DNA of 23,966 bases from Nitrospirota bacterium (GCA_021790695.1 JAJYGJ010000109.1:1-23966); one strand, 5' to 3'. Shown: positions 13,916 through 21,208, counted from the first letter of the stretch. A program made the numbers and translations. The notes: generated from the sequence alone by a model not told the origin.

Positions 13916-14523
13916 CCATGAGGTTTACACCTCACGGGCATGGGGTTGATCTTCCCTGCGGCAAACCGATTACAGGAGTCTCCGGAAAACCCGTTTTCCG
14001 CTCTCTGCTTCCCGCGCCGCCTGAGAAGCAGGCGAAATCTTTCCCGCCCGTCCGGCCCGGGGGCCCCGCTCAGGCCGAAATCGAACCGCTTGAAAAGCCG
14101 CAGGGCGGCCGCATTGTCCGGACGGACCCGGGCGACCAGTTCCTCCACGATGGAACGCTTCCCGAGGCCGTCCAGGAAGAGGCCAAGGGACATCCCTCCG
14201 GCGCCTTTGCCTCTTTCCCCTTCCGATATCTCTATCGCAATCTCGGCGGATTTGCCGAAATCGAGGTTGTAAAGACCAATAAACCCGATGGGGCGGAACC
14301 CCCGCCCTCTGAATCCTCCCCCGCCGGTCTGGTCTCCGGCGGACCCTCCGCCTTCTTCCTGCTCTATCCGGTAGCGGACGGGACAGCTCTTGTCCCACAT
14401 CCACGTGTGGCGAAGCCTTATCCCCCGGCCCTCAATCCGCGCGGGAAGCACGGCAAAGTGCTTTTTTACTTGAAACCACCGGGAAACAAAACCCTCTTTC
14501 GGTTCAACCCTTATCTTCAGCAT
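13912..14523 (-). CDS. GNAT-family N-acetyltransferase
   Basis: This protein of about 203 residues has a GNAT core in its second half: PIGFIGLYNLDFGKSAEIAI, then the acetyl-CoA loop ISEGERGKGAGGMSLGLF (R-G-K-G-A-G), and VRPDNAAALRLFKRFDFGLS, the usual motif-B region. The N-terminal half (MLKIRVEPKEGFVSRWFQV) resembles the substrate side of RimJ/RimL-type enzymes. ATG 14523 is chosen over an upstream TTG (14580) because that would pass through a likely promoter. A minus-strand -10, TAGAAT, lies 17 bases upstream. The C-terminal 25 residues or so (GFSGDSCNRFAAGKINPMPV) look like a non-conserved tail that reaches the ATGA overlap with glgP. The substrate is unknown. Confidence 0.72.
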   Translation of the reverse strand: MLKIRVEPKEGFVSRWFQVKKHFAVLPARIEGRGIRLRHTWMWDKSCPVRYRIEQEEGGGSAGDQTGGGGFRGRGFRPIGFIGLYNLDFGKSAEIAIEISEGERGKGAGGMSLGLFLDGLGKRSIVEELVARVRPDNAAALRLFKRFDFGLSGAPGPDGRERFRLLLRRRGKQRAENGFSGDSCNRFAAGKINPMPVRCKPHG

Positions 14524-14538
14524 CTCTCGGCCTAAAAA

Positions 14539-14578
14539 GATTCTACAACGAAACCCCGGGGAAAATAAGAGTAGAATC
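14539..14578. promoter_or_regulatory. symmetric divergent promoter/operator region
   Basis: GATTCTAC (14539-14546) and GTAGAATC (14571-14578) are perfect inverted copies, arranged around a central CCCCGGGG (14554-14561). Each arm contains a TAGAAT -10: one reads leftward to the GNAT-glgP unit, the other rightward to the HAD gene. The palindrome could also bind a dimeric regulator. Confidence 0.45.
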
Positions 14579-14607
14579 AATTTCGAGACAGGTCCTGGTG
14601 GTTCCAG

Positions 14608-14616
14608 TGGTAGAAT
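14608..14616 (+). promoter_or_regulatory. extended -10 upstream of the HAD gene
   Basis: TGGTAGAAT matches the TGnTANNAT pattern seen elsewhere in the window. The leader to the HAD start would be about 85 bases and contains two copies of GGCCGGGCGAG-like sequence. Confidence 0.35.
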
Positions 14617-14683
14617 TAAATTATTGCCGGGCGAGAACTCTCTTTGGCCGGGCGAGGCGGTTTTTTAGCGGGGCGGACCATAG

Positions 14684-14716
14684 TGATCCAATGAAACGGG
14701 TGATCCAATGAAACGG
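14684..14716 (+). repeat. 17-bp tandem duplication over the HAD start codon
   Basis: TGATCCAATGAAACGGG (14684-14700) is followed by TGATCCAATGAAACGGC (14701-14717 region). Each copy has an ATG-AAA-CGG. The first copy's frame runs MKRVIQ and stops at the TGA formed by CAATGA; only the second ATG (14708) enters the gene. Confidence 0.85.
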
Positions 14717-15439
14717 CAAGGCGTCGTGCTTTTTGACCTTTACGGCACCCTCATTGACATAGAGACCGACGAGGGGGACCCCTGGGTATTCGCCGCGCTG
14801 TCCAGATACCTCCAGTACCATCTGGTAAACATTGGCCCGGAAGACTTGAAGGCGGCATATTTCGCGGAGATCGGCCTTCGCCTGAGCTCGCGTGAACATC
14901 CAAACCCGGAAGTGGACGTTTTTGAGATATTCGGGGAAATAATGAGCAGGCACGGCGGAAAAGTTCCCGCCCGGCAGGCCATTCTGGATACGACGGTGCT
15001 TTTCCGGTCCCTCACGATAAGGAGGTTCGGCCTCTTCCCGGGCGCACGTGGCGCGCTGGAGACGATCTCCGAGACCTGGAGGACCGCCCTGGTATCCGAC
15101 GCGCAGTGGGCCTTCACGGAACCGGAGATGGAAATGCTGGGACTGAAGGAATTTTTCCCGGTGCGGGTGCTGTCGAGCCGGCTGGGCTTCAAGAAACCCG
15201 ATCCCCGGCCCTTTGAACTGGCGATAAAGGAGATAGGCGCCTCCGCCGAAAACTGCATATACATAGGCGACAGCCCCGGAAGAGACCTCATGGGGGCGAC
15301 AAACGCGGGGGTCAGGTGCGTGCTTTTCCGCAGGCAGGCGGGACCTTACGACGAACTGAAAGCGGGTTTAAGGGCGGAGGCCTCCTTTTACAGGTACGAT
15401 GAGCTTTACCCCCTGCTGACCGGGCTTCTTCCGGATTAG
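14708..15439 (+). CDS. HAD-superfamily hydrolase (haloacid dehalogenase/phosphatase type)
   Basis: This 243-residue protein has all four HAD motifs: I, VLFDLYGTLID (nucleophile Asp10); II, TALVSDAQ; III, LGFKKPDPRPFELAIKEIG; IV, CIYIGDSPGRDLMGATNAGV. Motif I is D-L-Y-G-T, with Tyr in place of the second Asp, as in L-2-haloacid dehalogenases. A dehalogenase or an unusual phosphatase is possible; the substrate is unknown. ATG 14708 is the only start that opens the frame. The duplicated ATG at 14691 is a decoy. No good Shine-Dalgarno is visible. Its last codons lie in a second short duplication. It converges with the minus-strand gene at 15455, leaving a 15-base gap. Confidence 0.85.
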   Translation: MKRQGVVLFDLYGTLIDIETDEGDPWVFAALSRYLQYHLVNIGPEDLKAAYFAEIGLRLSSREHPNPEVDVFEIFGEIMSRHGGKVPARQAILDTTVLFRSLTIRRFGLFPGARGALETISETWRTALVSDAQWAFTEPEMEMLGLKEFFPVRVLSSRLGFKKPDPRPFELAIKEIGASAENCIYIGDSPGRDLMGATNAGVRCVLFRRQAGPYDELKAGLRAEASFYRYDELYPLLTGLLPD

Positions 15440-15459
15440 GGGGCTTCTTCCGGATCAGG
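15422..15459 (+). repeat. 19-bp tandem duplication over the HAD stop codon
   Basis: GGGCTTCTTCCGGATTAGG (15422-15440) and GGGCTTCTTCCGGATCAGG (15441-15459) differ at one base. In copy one the TAG ends the HAD gene. In copy two the T-to-C change makes TCA, which read on the minus strand is the TGA stop of the convergent gene. Confidence 0.85.
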
Positions 15460-15940
15460 GACGGGGGCCCCCGTCTTCACGGGCGGGTTTCGTCAGGTAC
15501 GGCACGGGGGGTTCCTCCGGGAGCGTTTTTTCGTCAAACGGCATGACTCCAAGCTGGGTAAAGACGTGCTCCAGCCCCGCCATGAAATTCCGCCAGTCAA
15601 AATCCAACGCCGTCTCCCCAAGCGCCATCATGACAAGGGCATCGATCCGCTCGAAATCCAACGCCCCATCCAATACGCCGGAGCGGACGAGGACGGCATA
15701 AAGATTGCGGTCGTCAAGCAGGTTGTCACCCGCGGCAAGTTTTAGCCTCCGCCTTCTGTCAGGCTCCGCTATGTACCACTGCATCGCCTGGCTGAGGGCG
15801 TCGAAAAAGATAATTATCCCGTCCTTGAGCATGCCCCGCTCAAACCGCCGCCTGCCGCTCCTTATGTGCAGCTTCGCCCGCATGAGCGGGCCCTCGACCG
15901 GGCCCAGGGCGTCTTCGTCTATCAGTCCGAAATGTGGCAT
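15455..15940 (-). CDS. hypothetical helical protein
   Basis: This 161-residue protein is of unrecognised family. The N-terminal half looks all-helical: LMRAKLHIRSGRRRFERGML, then KDGIIIFFDALSQAMQWYIA, with a basic patch PDRRRRLKL. The next segment, LLDDRNLYAVLVRSGVLD, is also helical. The C-terminus is Pro-rich (PEEPPVPYLTKPAREDGGPR) and probably disordered. The helical pair with a basic patch is loosely like HEPN or tetratricopeptide-type proteins, but no catalytic motif is visible. A GGAGGAG lies 16 bases upstream of ATG 15940, too far for a good ribosome site. No signal peptide or membrane helix is seen. Codon use resembles the neighbours, which supports it being a real gene. Confidence 0.6.
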   Translation of the reverse strand: MPHFGLIDEDALGPVEGPLMRAKLHIRSGRRRFERGMLKDGIIIFFDALSQAMQWYIAEPDRRRRLKLAAGDNLLDDRNLYAVLVRSGVLDGALDFERIDALVMMALGETALDFDWRNFMAGLEHVFTQLGVMPFDEKTLPEEPPVPYLTKPAREDGGPRP

Positions 15941-16275
15941 GGTTTTTTGCTTTTTTCTCCTCCAATTCTAGACCAAAAAGACGGAAATAAACAGGCCTGG
16001 GGGAGGCTGCGTAAGATTCGTGGTGCAAGGCCGGCATCTGCCTGTCCTCTCGTTCGCGCGGTTCCGGCCGTATCCCTCCCGCCAAGGCGGGATTGAATCG
16101 TTTTCAGGGCGAAGCGCAAAGGGCTGGCAGGATGCGACGCTGCGTATCCGTCCGCTTGTTCTCTGCCTCAAGGAGCAGGCAGATGCCGGCCCCACATTGT
16201 GGCGCAGGCCCCGGCCCCGTGGGGGAACTGGAACAAACCGCTTTTTTTCCTTTAAACTAGATGCTGGAAGCGTCC
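15941..16275. other. intergenic region with structured repeat
   Basis: No gene is seen in these 335 bases. They hold the long inverted repeat 16029-16191, a short CCCGCC-AA-GGCGGG hairpin near 16078-16091, and a GCCCCACATTG stretch (16188-16198) shared with 3036-3046. Confidence 0.6.
16029..16191. repeat. 163-bp hairpin-forming element with 16-bp perfect inverted ends
   Basis: GGCCGGCATCTGCCTG (16029-16044) and CAGGCAGATGCCGGCC (16176-16191) are exact inverted copies. The pairing continues as TCCT/AGGA across a single bulged G. The 131-base interior carries a 6-bp CCCGCC/GGCGGG hairpin. It may be a MITE-like unit or a structured RNA; no coding sequence is evident. Confidence 0.7.
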
Positions 16276-17682
16276 ATGAGGATATTTTTTTCCGGCATCG
16301 GTGGCAGCGGGGTTTCGGCGATAGCCTCTTTCATGGCCGACAGGGGCCATGACGTAAGCGGCTCCGACCGGGCCTTCGATCTCCTGCCGGGGCACCCGGT
16401 CGCGGCGCTGCTCGAAAAAAAGGGGATCAGGATATTCCCCCAGGACGGCTCCGGCATAACGGGCGCGCTCGATCTCGTGGTGGCGAGCACGGCGGTCGAG
16501 GCCGGCACCCCCGAGGTCATAAGGGCGAAAACCCTCGGTGTCCCGCTACAGACGAGGCCCGAGTACCTGGCCGGGTTGTGCCGGGAGTTTGACACCATTG
16601 CCGTCACGGGCACAAGCGGGAAATCGACGGCCTCGGGTCTGACCGCCTTTCTTATGCGCGAGCTTGGGCTGCGGCCCAATTTCCTGGGCGGCGGCAGGGT
16701 AACGGCGTTTAGAAGCGGGCGGGAGAAAAATCCCGGCAACTGCCTGGCCGGCGACTCCCGGTGGCTCGTGATGGAGGCATGCGAGTCCGATGGCTCTATC
16801 GTAAATTATTCGCCCCGCATGCTGGCCATCCTCAATCTCGAACTGGACCATAAGGGCATTGAAGAGACCGCCCTAATGTTCCGAAAAATCGCGCAAAACA
16901 CCTCCGGACTGACGGTCGTAAACGCGGACGACCCGAACCTGCGCCGGCTCCTTACGGACAAAGGCGGGCGAAATGTCGTCACCTTCGGCACAGGCAGCCC
17001 TGGCTGTGCGCCCGGCCGGGCGGACCTTCGGGCCGACGACCTGAGGCTTCATCCGTTTGGATCGGAGTTCATGGTGCGGGGGGTGCGCTTTAAGTTGGGC
17101 CTTCCCGGGCTCTATAACGTATATAACGCGCTTGCTGCGATCGGCCTTCTTTCCGGGCTGGGCGAGCCGCTCGAAAAAATCGCCTCCGCGCTGCCCGGAT
17201 TCACCGGCATAGAGCGCAGGTTCGATATCCACCTGAACGCAGGCGGCAAGCTCGTTATAGACGATTACGCCCACAACCCGCACAAGATATCCTCCCTCAT
17301 GAAAGCCGTCCGGGTGATCAAGGACCGCGTCTGCTACGTGTTCCAGCCCCACGGATTCGGACCCGTCCGCATGATGAAAAACGAGTACATCGGGACATTC
17401 GCCCGGGAGCTTCGAAAAGACGATCTCCTCATCCTCCTGCCCATCTTCTACCAGGGCGGCACCGTGAGCATGGACGTCTCGAGCGATGAGCTTGCCGACG
17501 GAATAAAGAAGGAGGGCAAGCCCGCCCTTGCCGTACCGGACAGGTCCATGGCCCTTGAGCGCGCGGCCCGGGGATGGGACTGCGTGGTCGTCATGGGTGC
17601 GAGAGATGAGACCCTGTCGCTGCTGGCCGCCCAGGCTGCCCGCCTGCTGGGCGGTGGCCGCCTGCCGGCCCCCTCCTCTTGA
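16276..17682 (+). CDS. MurC-like Mur ligase (UDP-N-acetylmuramate ligase family)
   Basis: This 468-residue protein has the three Mur ligase domains. The Rossmann N-terminus is MRIFFSGIGGSGVSAIASFM. The ATP-binding centre is VTGTSGKSTASG, then EACESDGSIVNYSPRMLAIL and LELDHKGIEE. The C-terminal domain includes GIERRFDIH and IDDYAHNPHKISSLMKAV. MurC adds L-alanine and Mpl adds a tripeptide to UDP-MurNAc. The ESDGS motif favours the MurC side, but the usual Asp is Cys in EACESDG and the P-loop ends GKST. No other cell-wall gene is nearby, so it may be a paralogue with another substrate. ATG 16276 fits the family N-terminus; ATG 16261 adds five residues. It is followed 42-57 bases later by the ferritin-like gene. 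Confidence 0.8.
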   Translation: MRIFFSGIGGSGVSAIASFMADRGHDVSGSDRAFDLLPGHPVAALLEKKGIRIFPQDGSGITGALDLVVASTAVEAGTPEVIRAKTLGVPLQTRPEYLAGLCREFDTIAVTGTSGKSTASGLTAFLMRELGLRPNFLGGGRVTAFRSGREKNPGNCLAGDSRWLVMEACESDGSIVNYSPRMLAILNLELDHKGIEETALMFRKIAQNTSGLTVVNADDPNLRRLLTDKGGRNVVTFGTGSPGCAPGRADLRADDLRLHPFGSEFMVRGVRFKLGLPGLYNVYNALAAIGLLSGLGEPLEKIASALPGFTGIERRFDIHLNAGGKLVIDDYAHNPHKISSLMKAVRVIKDRVCYVFQPHGFGPVRMMKNEYIGTFARELRKDDLLILLPIFYQGGTVSMDVSSDELADGIKKEGKPALAVPDRSMALERAARGWDCVVVMGARDETLSLLAAQAARLLGGGRLPAPSS

Positions 17683-17739
17683 CTCCCGGTTTGAACATGA
17701 GAAAATGGAAGAGGCTGAAGGAGGATGCGGGAGTTGACC

Positions 17740-18249
17740 ATGAAGGTCAAAAGAGGCCGGCGGACCGAAGCCTGCATTGCGGTCGAAACGGCATGCGCCG
17801 ATATTTACAGGCGTCTGTCCGAGCGCTTTCCGGGGGCCGGAAGCCTTTGGAGCAGGCTTTCGGTCGAAGAGGAAGACCATAAGGTCTGGCTGAAAACCGC
17901 CGCGGGCGGCCCGGAAGACGAGCTTGACGAGCTTCAAGTGGATTTTTTCGAGCGGCGGCCGATGCCTTTCATAAACGAGGCCCTCGAATGCGCACGGGAA
18001 TTGAAAAAACGGCTGGAGGCCGATGACCTGACGCTGGAGGACGCCCTGAGGATGTCCCTTGATCTTGAAAAAAACACGGTCGAGGGCTATTTCTGGGACG
18101 TCCTGACCGGAGAGACGGATTCCGAGACCGTGGCCGGGCTCAAGCTATTGATCGACAAAGAGAAATCCCACGGCGAAAGGCTCATCGCCCTCATGTCCGA
18201 AAGAGGCATCGCGCACAAAAATTTCAGGCCCGAAATCCCCGCCGACTGA
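17740..18249 (+). CDS. ferritin-like/rubrerythrin-type diiron protein
   Basis: This protein of about 169 residues has a four-helix ferritin-like layout with candidate iron ligands on each helix: ACIAVETACADIYRRLSERF, VEEEDHKVWL (E-x-x-H type), LRMSLDLEKNTVEGYFWDVL and IDKEKSHGERLIALM (E-x-x-H). There is no rubredoxin-type Cys4 domain, so it resembles stand-alone rubrerythrin-like proteins linked to peroxide or iron handling in anaerobes; the activity is inferred. ATG 17740 is preferred because CGGGAG lies six bases upstream. An ATG at 17725 abuts an AAGGAGG too closely. It is probably co-transcribed with the MurC-like gene and is followed 19 bases later by the TrmJ-like gene. Confidence 0.75.
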   Translation: MKVKRGRRTEACIAVETACADIYRRLSERFPGAGSLWSRLSVEEEDHKVWLKTAAGGPEDELDELQVDFFERRPMPFINEALECARELKKRLEADDLTLEDALRMSLDLEKNTVEGYFWDVLTGETDSETVAGLKLLIDKEKSHGERLIALMSERGIAHKNFRPEIPAD

Positions 18250-18257
18250 AAATGCGT

Positions 18258-18263
18258 TAAAAT
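18258..18263 (+). promoter_or_regulatory. -10-like TAAAAT just upstream of the TrmJ-like gene
   Basis: TAAAAT at 18258-18263 predicts a start site at about 18269-18270, the GTG start itself. No Shine-Dalgarno is present. This is a second candidate leaderless gene, like polA. No -35 was recognised. Confidence 0.3.
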
Positions 18264-18268
18264 GGGAT

Positions 18269-19027
18269 GTGCCCGACTCCGGCTGGAAGGAAAACGTCTC
18301 TTTCGTCCTGGTTTGTCCCAGGGAAGCGGGAAATATCGGGGCCTCGGCCAGGGCGCTCAAGAATTTCGGTTTTTCCGGGCTTGAGCTGGTCGCCCCCAGG
18401 AAATTCCCCGCGGAAGAGGCCAACTGGTTCGCGCACGGCGCCCTCGACATACTCGAAAAGACAAAAATCCATGAGAGCCTCAAAGACGCCCTGAAGGGAA
18501 AAACGCTTGCGGCCGGCACGAGCAGGAGAACTGGAAAGCAAAGGGGCGCCGCATGTTCGCTGAAAGAGGGCGTAAAGAGATTAAAAAGTCACGCGCTTGA
18601 AGGCAGACGCGTCTCTATCCTATTCGGCAGCGAGGACAGGGGGCTCACAAACGGGCAGGCGGAGGAGTGCGCCTTTCTGATGAATATCCCGGCCGGTCCG
18701 GCCATGCCCTCGTTCAATCTCTCCCAGGCGGTGCTCCTTGTTTCATATGAGCTTTTTCTCGCCATGCCGGAGCAACCCGTGGGGGCGGGGCATCCGGAGA
18801 AGGGCAAACCGGCTAAAAAACTTGCCGCGCGCGAAGAGCTTTCCTTCTTCTACGAAAGGCTCCGGGAGGCCCTCGATCTGCTCCATTACACGCCGCGCGG
18901 CAACAAGGACATGGAGATAACCATCCTTAAAAACCTGAAACACATCCTTTCGCGTGCGGAAATTACCCGCTGGGAGCTGAAAATGCTTCACGGCCTGCTG
19001 TCGCAGGCCGAAAACCGTCTTAAATAG
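18269..19027 (+). CDS. trmJ: TrmJ-like SPOUT RNA 2'-O-methyltransferase
   Basis: This 252-residue protein has the knotted SPOUT (SpoU/TrmH) signatures: FVLVCPREAGNIGASARALK, SILFGSEDRGLTNGQAEECA and FLMNIPAG...PSFNLSQAVLLVSYELF. The C-terminal helical tail, EELSFFYERLREALDLLHYT, is the extension seen in TrmJ/TrMet(Xm32). The enzyme methylates ribose at position 32 of certain tRNAs, using SAM. The only in-frame start is GTG 18269, 19 bases after the ferritin-like stop; there is no ribosome site. The C-terminal part has a Lys/Ala/Gly-rich insert between the SPOUT fold and the tail. Another TrmH-class RNA target cannot be ruled out. Confidence 0.85.
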   Translation: MPDSGWKENVSFVLVCPREAGNIGASARALKNFGFSGLELVAPRKFPAEEANWFAHGALDILEKTKIHESLKDALKGKTLAAGTSRRTGKQRGAACSLKEGVKRLKSHALEGRRVSILFGSEDRGLTNGQAEECAFLMNIPAGPAMPSFNLSQAVLLVSYELFLAMPEQPVGAGHPEKGKPAKKLAAREELSFFYERLREALDLLHYTPRGNKDMEITILKNLKHILSRAEITRWELKMLHGLLSQAENRLK

Positions 19028-19062
19028 GCCCGGGACAACAACAACGCTACCGCCGCCCCCGC

Positions 19063-19090
19063 TTGTAACCTCGCAAAAGGGTGCTACAAT
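19063..19090 (+). promoter_or_regulatory. promoter for the GT4 glycosyltransferase
   Basis: TTGTAA (19063-19068), 16 bases, then TACAAT (19085-19090), with an extended TGC just before it (TGCTACAAT). The leader is about 27 bases and contains a GGAG ribosome site. Confidence 0.6.
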
Positions 19091-19123
19091 TTAAAGAACT
19101 AACCATAGGATGGAGATCAACCG

Positions 19124-20341
19124 ATGCGTATAGCAATGCTTTGCTGGGAGTCGCTGCATTCCATACCAGTTGGCGGGGTCGCAGTCCATGTCACCGAGCT
19201 TGCGGCCGCGCTTGAGCGCAGGGGCAACGAAGTGCACGTCTTTACAAGGATGGGACCGGGCCAGGCCGCCTATGAACGGATCGAAGGCGTCCACTATCAT
19301 CGATGCGCATTCAGGTTAAACCCTGACTTTATAGAAGAAATACTCGATATGTGCCGCTCGCTTGTCCACCACGTCTTCGCCACCGAGGATTACATGGGCG
19401 CGCATTTCGATATTGTCAATGCCCACGACTGGCTTGCGGCGAGCGCGATGGCGTGGATAAAACAGGGGCGGGGCAGAAAGTCGATACTTACCGTGCATTC
19501 GACCGAGTACGGACGCTGCGGCAACAATTTTCACGACGGTCGTTCTTCGCGCATCCGGGCCATAGAGAGAGAGGGTGCTTCCCGGGCGGACAGGATCATC
19601 GCGGTCTCCTACGGCATCCAGAAGGAACTGATGTGGATGTACGAAGTCCCCTCCTGGAAGGTATCCATCGTCTTCAACGGGGTCAATCTCCATCATTTCG
19701 ACGGCTGGATCGATCCTGCCCCGGTGAAGGCGGCATACGGCATCGGCCTCATGGACCCGATGGTCCTTTTCTGCGGCCGCATGGTGTATCAGAAGGGCCC
19801 TGACCTGCTCGCGGAAGCGGTTCCCCACATCCTGTGGTATTACCCCAACGCTAAATTCGTATTCGTGGGCGACGGGGAGCTTAAGGGGCAGGTGGAGGGG
19901 AGGGCGCGCCAGATCGGCATCTCGCACGCCACGAGATTCCTTGGCTTTAAAAACGGCCAGGAACTGGCAAATCTTTACAGGGCCTGCGACGTGGTCTGCG
20001 TGCCCAGCAGAAACGAGCCCTTCGGCATAGTGGTGCTTGAGGCGTGGAGCGCCGGCAAACCGGTAATTGCGACCAGAAACGGAGGGCCCGACGAGTTCGT
20101 ATGGCACGAGGTAAACGGCCTCAAGATAGACCCGGCGCCGGGTTCCATCGCGTGGGGCATCGGCACGATCTTCACTAATTTCGAATGGGCCCGGTGGATG
20201 GGAGGAAACGGCAGGCAGACAGTCGAAAAGGCCTTCTCCTGGGACGCCGTGGGCGGCAGGGTGTCGTCGGTGTATCGAGACCTCCTTGGCATGAAAGAGG
20301 ACGACGAAGCCTGCCGCGAGTTGTGCGGCGCCCGAGCATAA
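19124..20341 (+). CDS. GT4 glycosyltransferase, possible alpha-glucan/glycogen synthase
   Basis: This 405-residue GT-B enzyme has a Rossmann N-domain beginning MRIAMLCWESLHSIPVGGVA with VHVTELAAALERRGNEVHVF, which resembles GlgA/GT5 and the GT4 glycogen synthases. A donor-site domain follows, with MVLFCGRMVYQKGPDLLAEA, AKFVFVGDGELKGQVE and the E-x7-E motif in SRNEPFGIVVLEAWSAGKPV. Family members transfer glucose from NDP-glucose (or other sugars) onto glycans. The similarity of the N-terminal loop to glycogen synthases and the presence of glgP in the window make a storage-polysaccharide role plausible but unproven; a cell-surface glycan role is the alternative. ATG 19124 has GGAG nearby. There is no membrane segment. 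Confidence 0.85.
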   Translation: MRIAMLCWESLHSIPVGGVAVHVTELAAALERRGNEVHVFTRMGPGQAAYERIEGVHYHRCAFRLNPDFIEEILDMCRSLVHHVFATEDYMGAHFDIVNAHDWLAASAMAWIKQGRGRKSILTVHSTEYGRCGNNFHDGRSSRIRAIEREGASRADRIIAVSYGIQKELMWMYEVPSWKVSIVFNGVNLHHFDGWIDPAPVKAAYGIGLMDPMVLFCGRMVYQKGPDLLAEAVPHILWYYPNAKFVFVGDGELKGQVEGRARQIGISHATRFLGFKNGQELANLYRACDVVCVPSRNEPFGIVVLEAWSAGKPVIATRNGGPDEFVWHEVNGLKIDPAPGSIAWGIGTIFTNFEWARWMGGNGRQTVEKAFSWDAVGGRVSSVYRDLLGMKEDDEACRELCGARA

Positions 20342-20354
20342 GGCGTAAAGGCGT

Positions 20355-20550
20355 TCAAGGCCCCATCCCGGTCATTTGCCCTGGCCTTTGATTATCGGGA
20401 GCAATTGATACCGCAACCGCAATGCCGGGGAATGTCGCCTTGAAAGACCGCATCCCGATAAGAAAGAGAGCGCCCTTTTTCCGGAAACCCTTCAGGGCGC
20501 AATACTGAAAAAGCTGATTCCCAAGCTGGCCGTACTGGAAAAAACAACAT
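20355..20550 (-). pseudogene. frameshifted N-terminal fragment of a GT11-like glycosyltransferase
   Basis: On the minus strand ATG 20550 starts M-L-F-F, and the next frame reads QYGQLGNQLFQYCALKGF, then RKKGALFLIGMRSFKATF, the GDP-sugar-binding start of GT11 (alpha-1,2-fucosyltransferase-like) proteins (G-x-L-G-N-Q-L-F-Q-Y). The two frames join if one T is removed from a six-T run (20539-20544), so a +1 homopolymer frameshift follows the start codon. After about 45 residues the similarity ends and a stop follows at 20355. This is a remnant. Confidence 0.6.
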
Positions 20551-20774
20551 GAAATTATATGGATGAATCCTGTTGTGAAATTTTTTGCATACTTTGAAAG
20601 CCGGACTTCCATCCGGATCGATGCCATCATCATGCCTGTTAAGCCCGAAATGTCAAGAGCATGAAGACAACTTTAGGCAGTCGGCCGCATCAAACCAATC
20701 CGCGCTTATCCCGGCCATGTCGGCCCGGGAAAGGCAGCCATGTCATTTTGGAAAAGGCTCCAGCGCGTTTGACA
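20551..20774. other. intergenic spacer, nothing recognised
   Basis: No supported gene, terminator or repeat was found between the glycosyltransferase remnant and the minus-strand repressor gene. Confidence 0.5.
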
Positions 20775-21197
20775 TTATTTCCCTTCCTTTTGTTGGGGCG
20801 CCAGGACGTCCAACAGGCTCTGGATAGCACCGGTTTTTCTATAATCACCCTCATTAATGATGCTTGTCAATTGCTGGATCATTTTCTCTATAATCAGCCG
20901 GTTGTGAGCCGCAATATAACCCCTCACGCTCACTTCAAATTTCGTCATTTCTTCGGCCGCCTTCAGAATCCCGGTCCCTTCCGCCGGTGTAACCCCTTCC
21001 GCGCGGAGCGGATCCTCGCCACGCATCAGCCATTTTAACGAGACGTTCTCTCGTTCGCAAACGCGGGCAATAAAATCAGCCGGAGGAGTACGCCCTTTCA
21101 GGTATTCCCACAACGTAGAGGGGCTTATACCGAGGGATTTAGCAAATTCCCGCTGCGACCGGTCTCCAATTATCTGTTTCAGCCTATGCGTAATCAA
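20775..21197 (-). CDS. CI-like phage-type repressor (HTH)
   Basis: This 140-residue protein begins with a helix-turn-helix of the phage CI/Bac_CI_repr kind: SQREFAKSLGISPSTLWEYL, KGRTPPADFIARVCERENVS and LKWLMRGEDP. A C-terminal helical part, RLIIEKMIQQLTSIINEGDY, probably mediates oligomerisation. There is no LexA-like peptidase domain. The start is TTG 21197, supported by GGGGAG five bases upstream; no ATG is available. It is divergent from a second HTH gene, and operator-like palindromes lie between them. Such pairs are typical of prophage or integrative-element switches, but no integrase or structural phage gene is present in the window. Confidence 0.8.
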   Translation of the reverse strand: MITHRLKQIIGDRSQREFAKSLGISPSTLWEYLKGRTPPADFIARVCERENVSLKWLMRGEDPLRAEGVTPAEGTGILKAAEEMTKFEVSVRGYIAAHNRLIIEKMIQQLTSIINEGDYRKTGAIQSLLDVLAPQQKEGK

Positions 21198-21208
21198 TTA
21201 TTCTCCCC

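Noticed and set aside
13918..14535. plus-strand frame opposite the GNAT gene
   Set aside because: It is Pro/Arg-rich without motifs. The minus strand carries the GNAT acetyl-CoA loop and overlaps glgP by ATGA.
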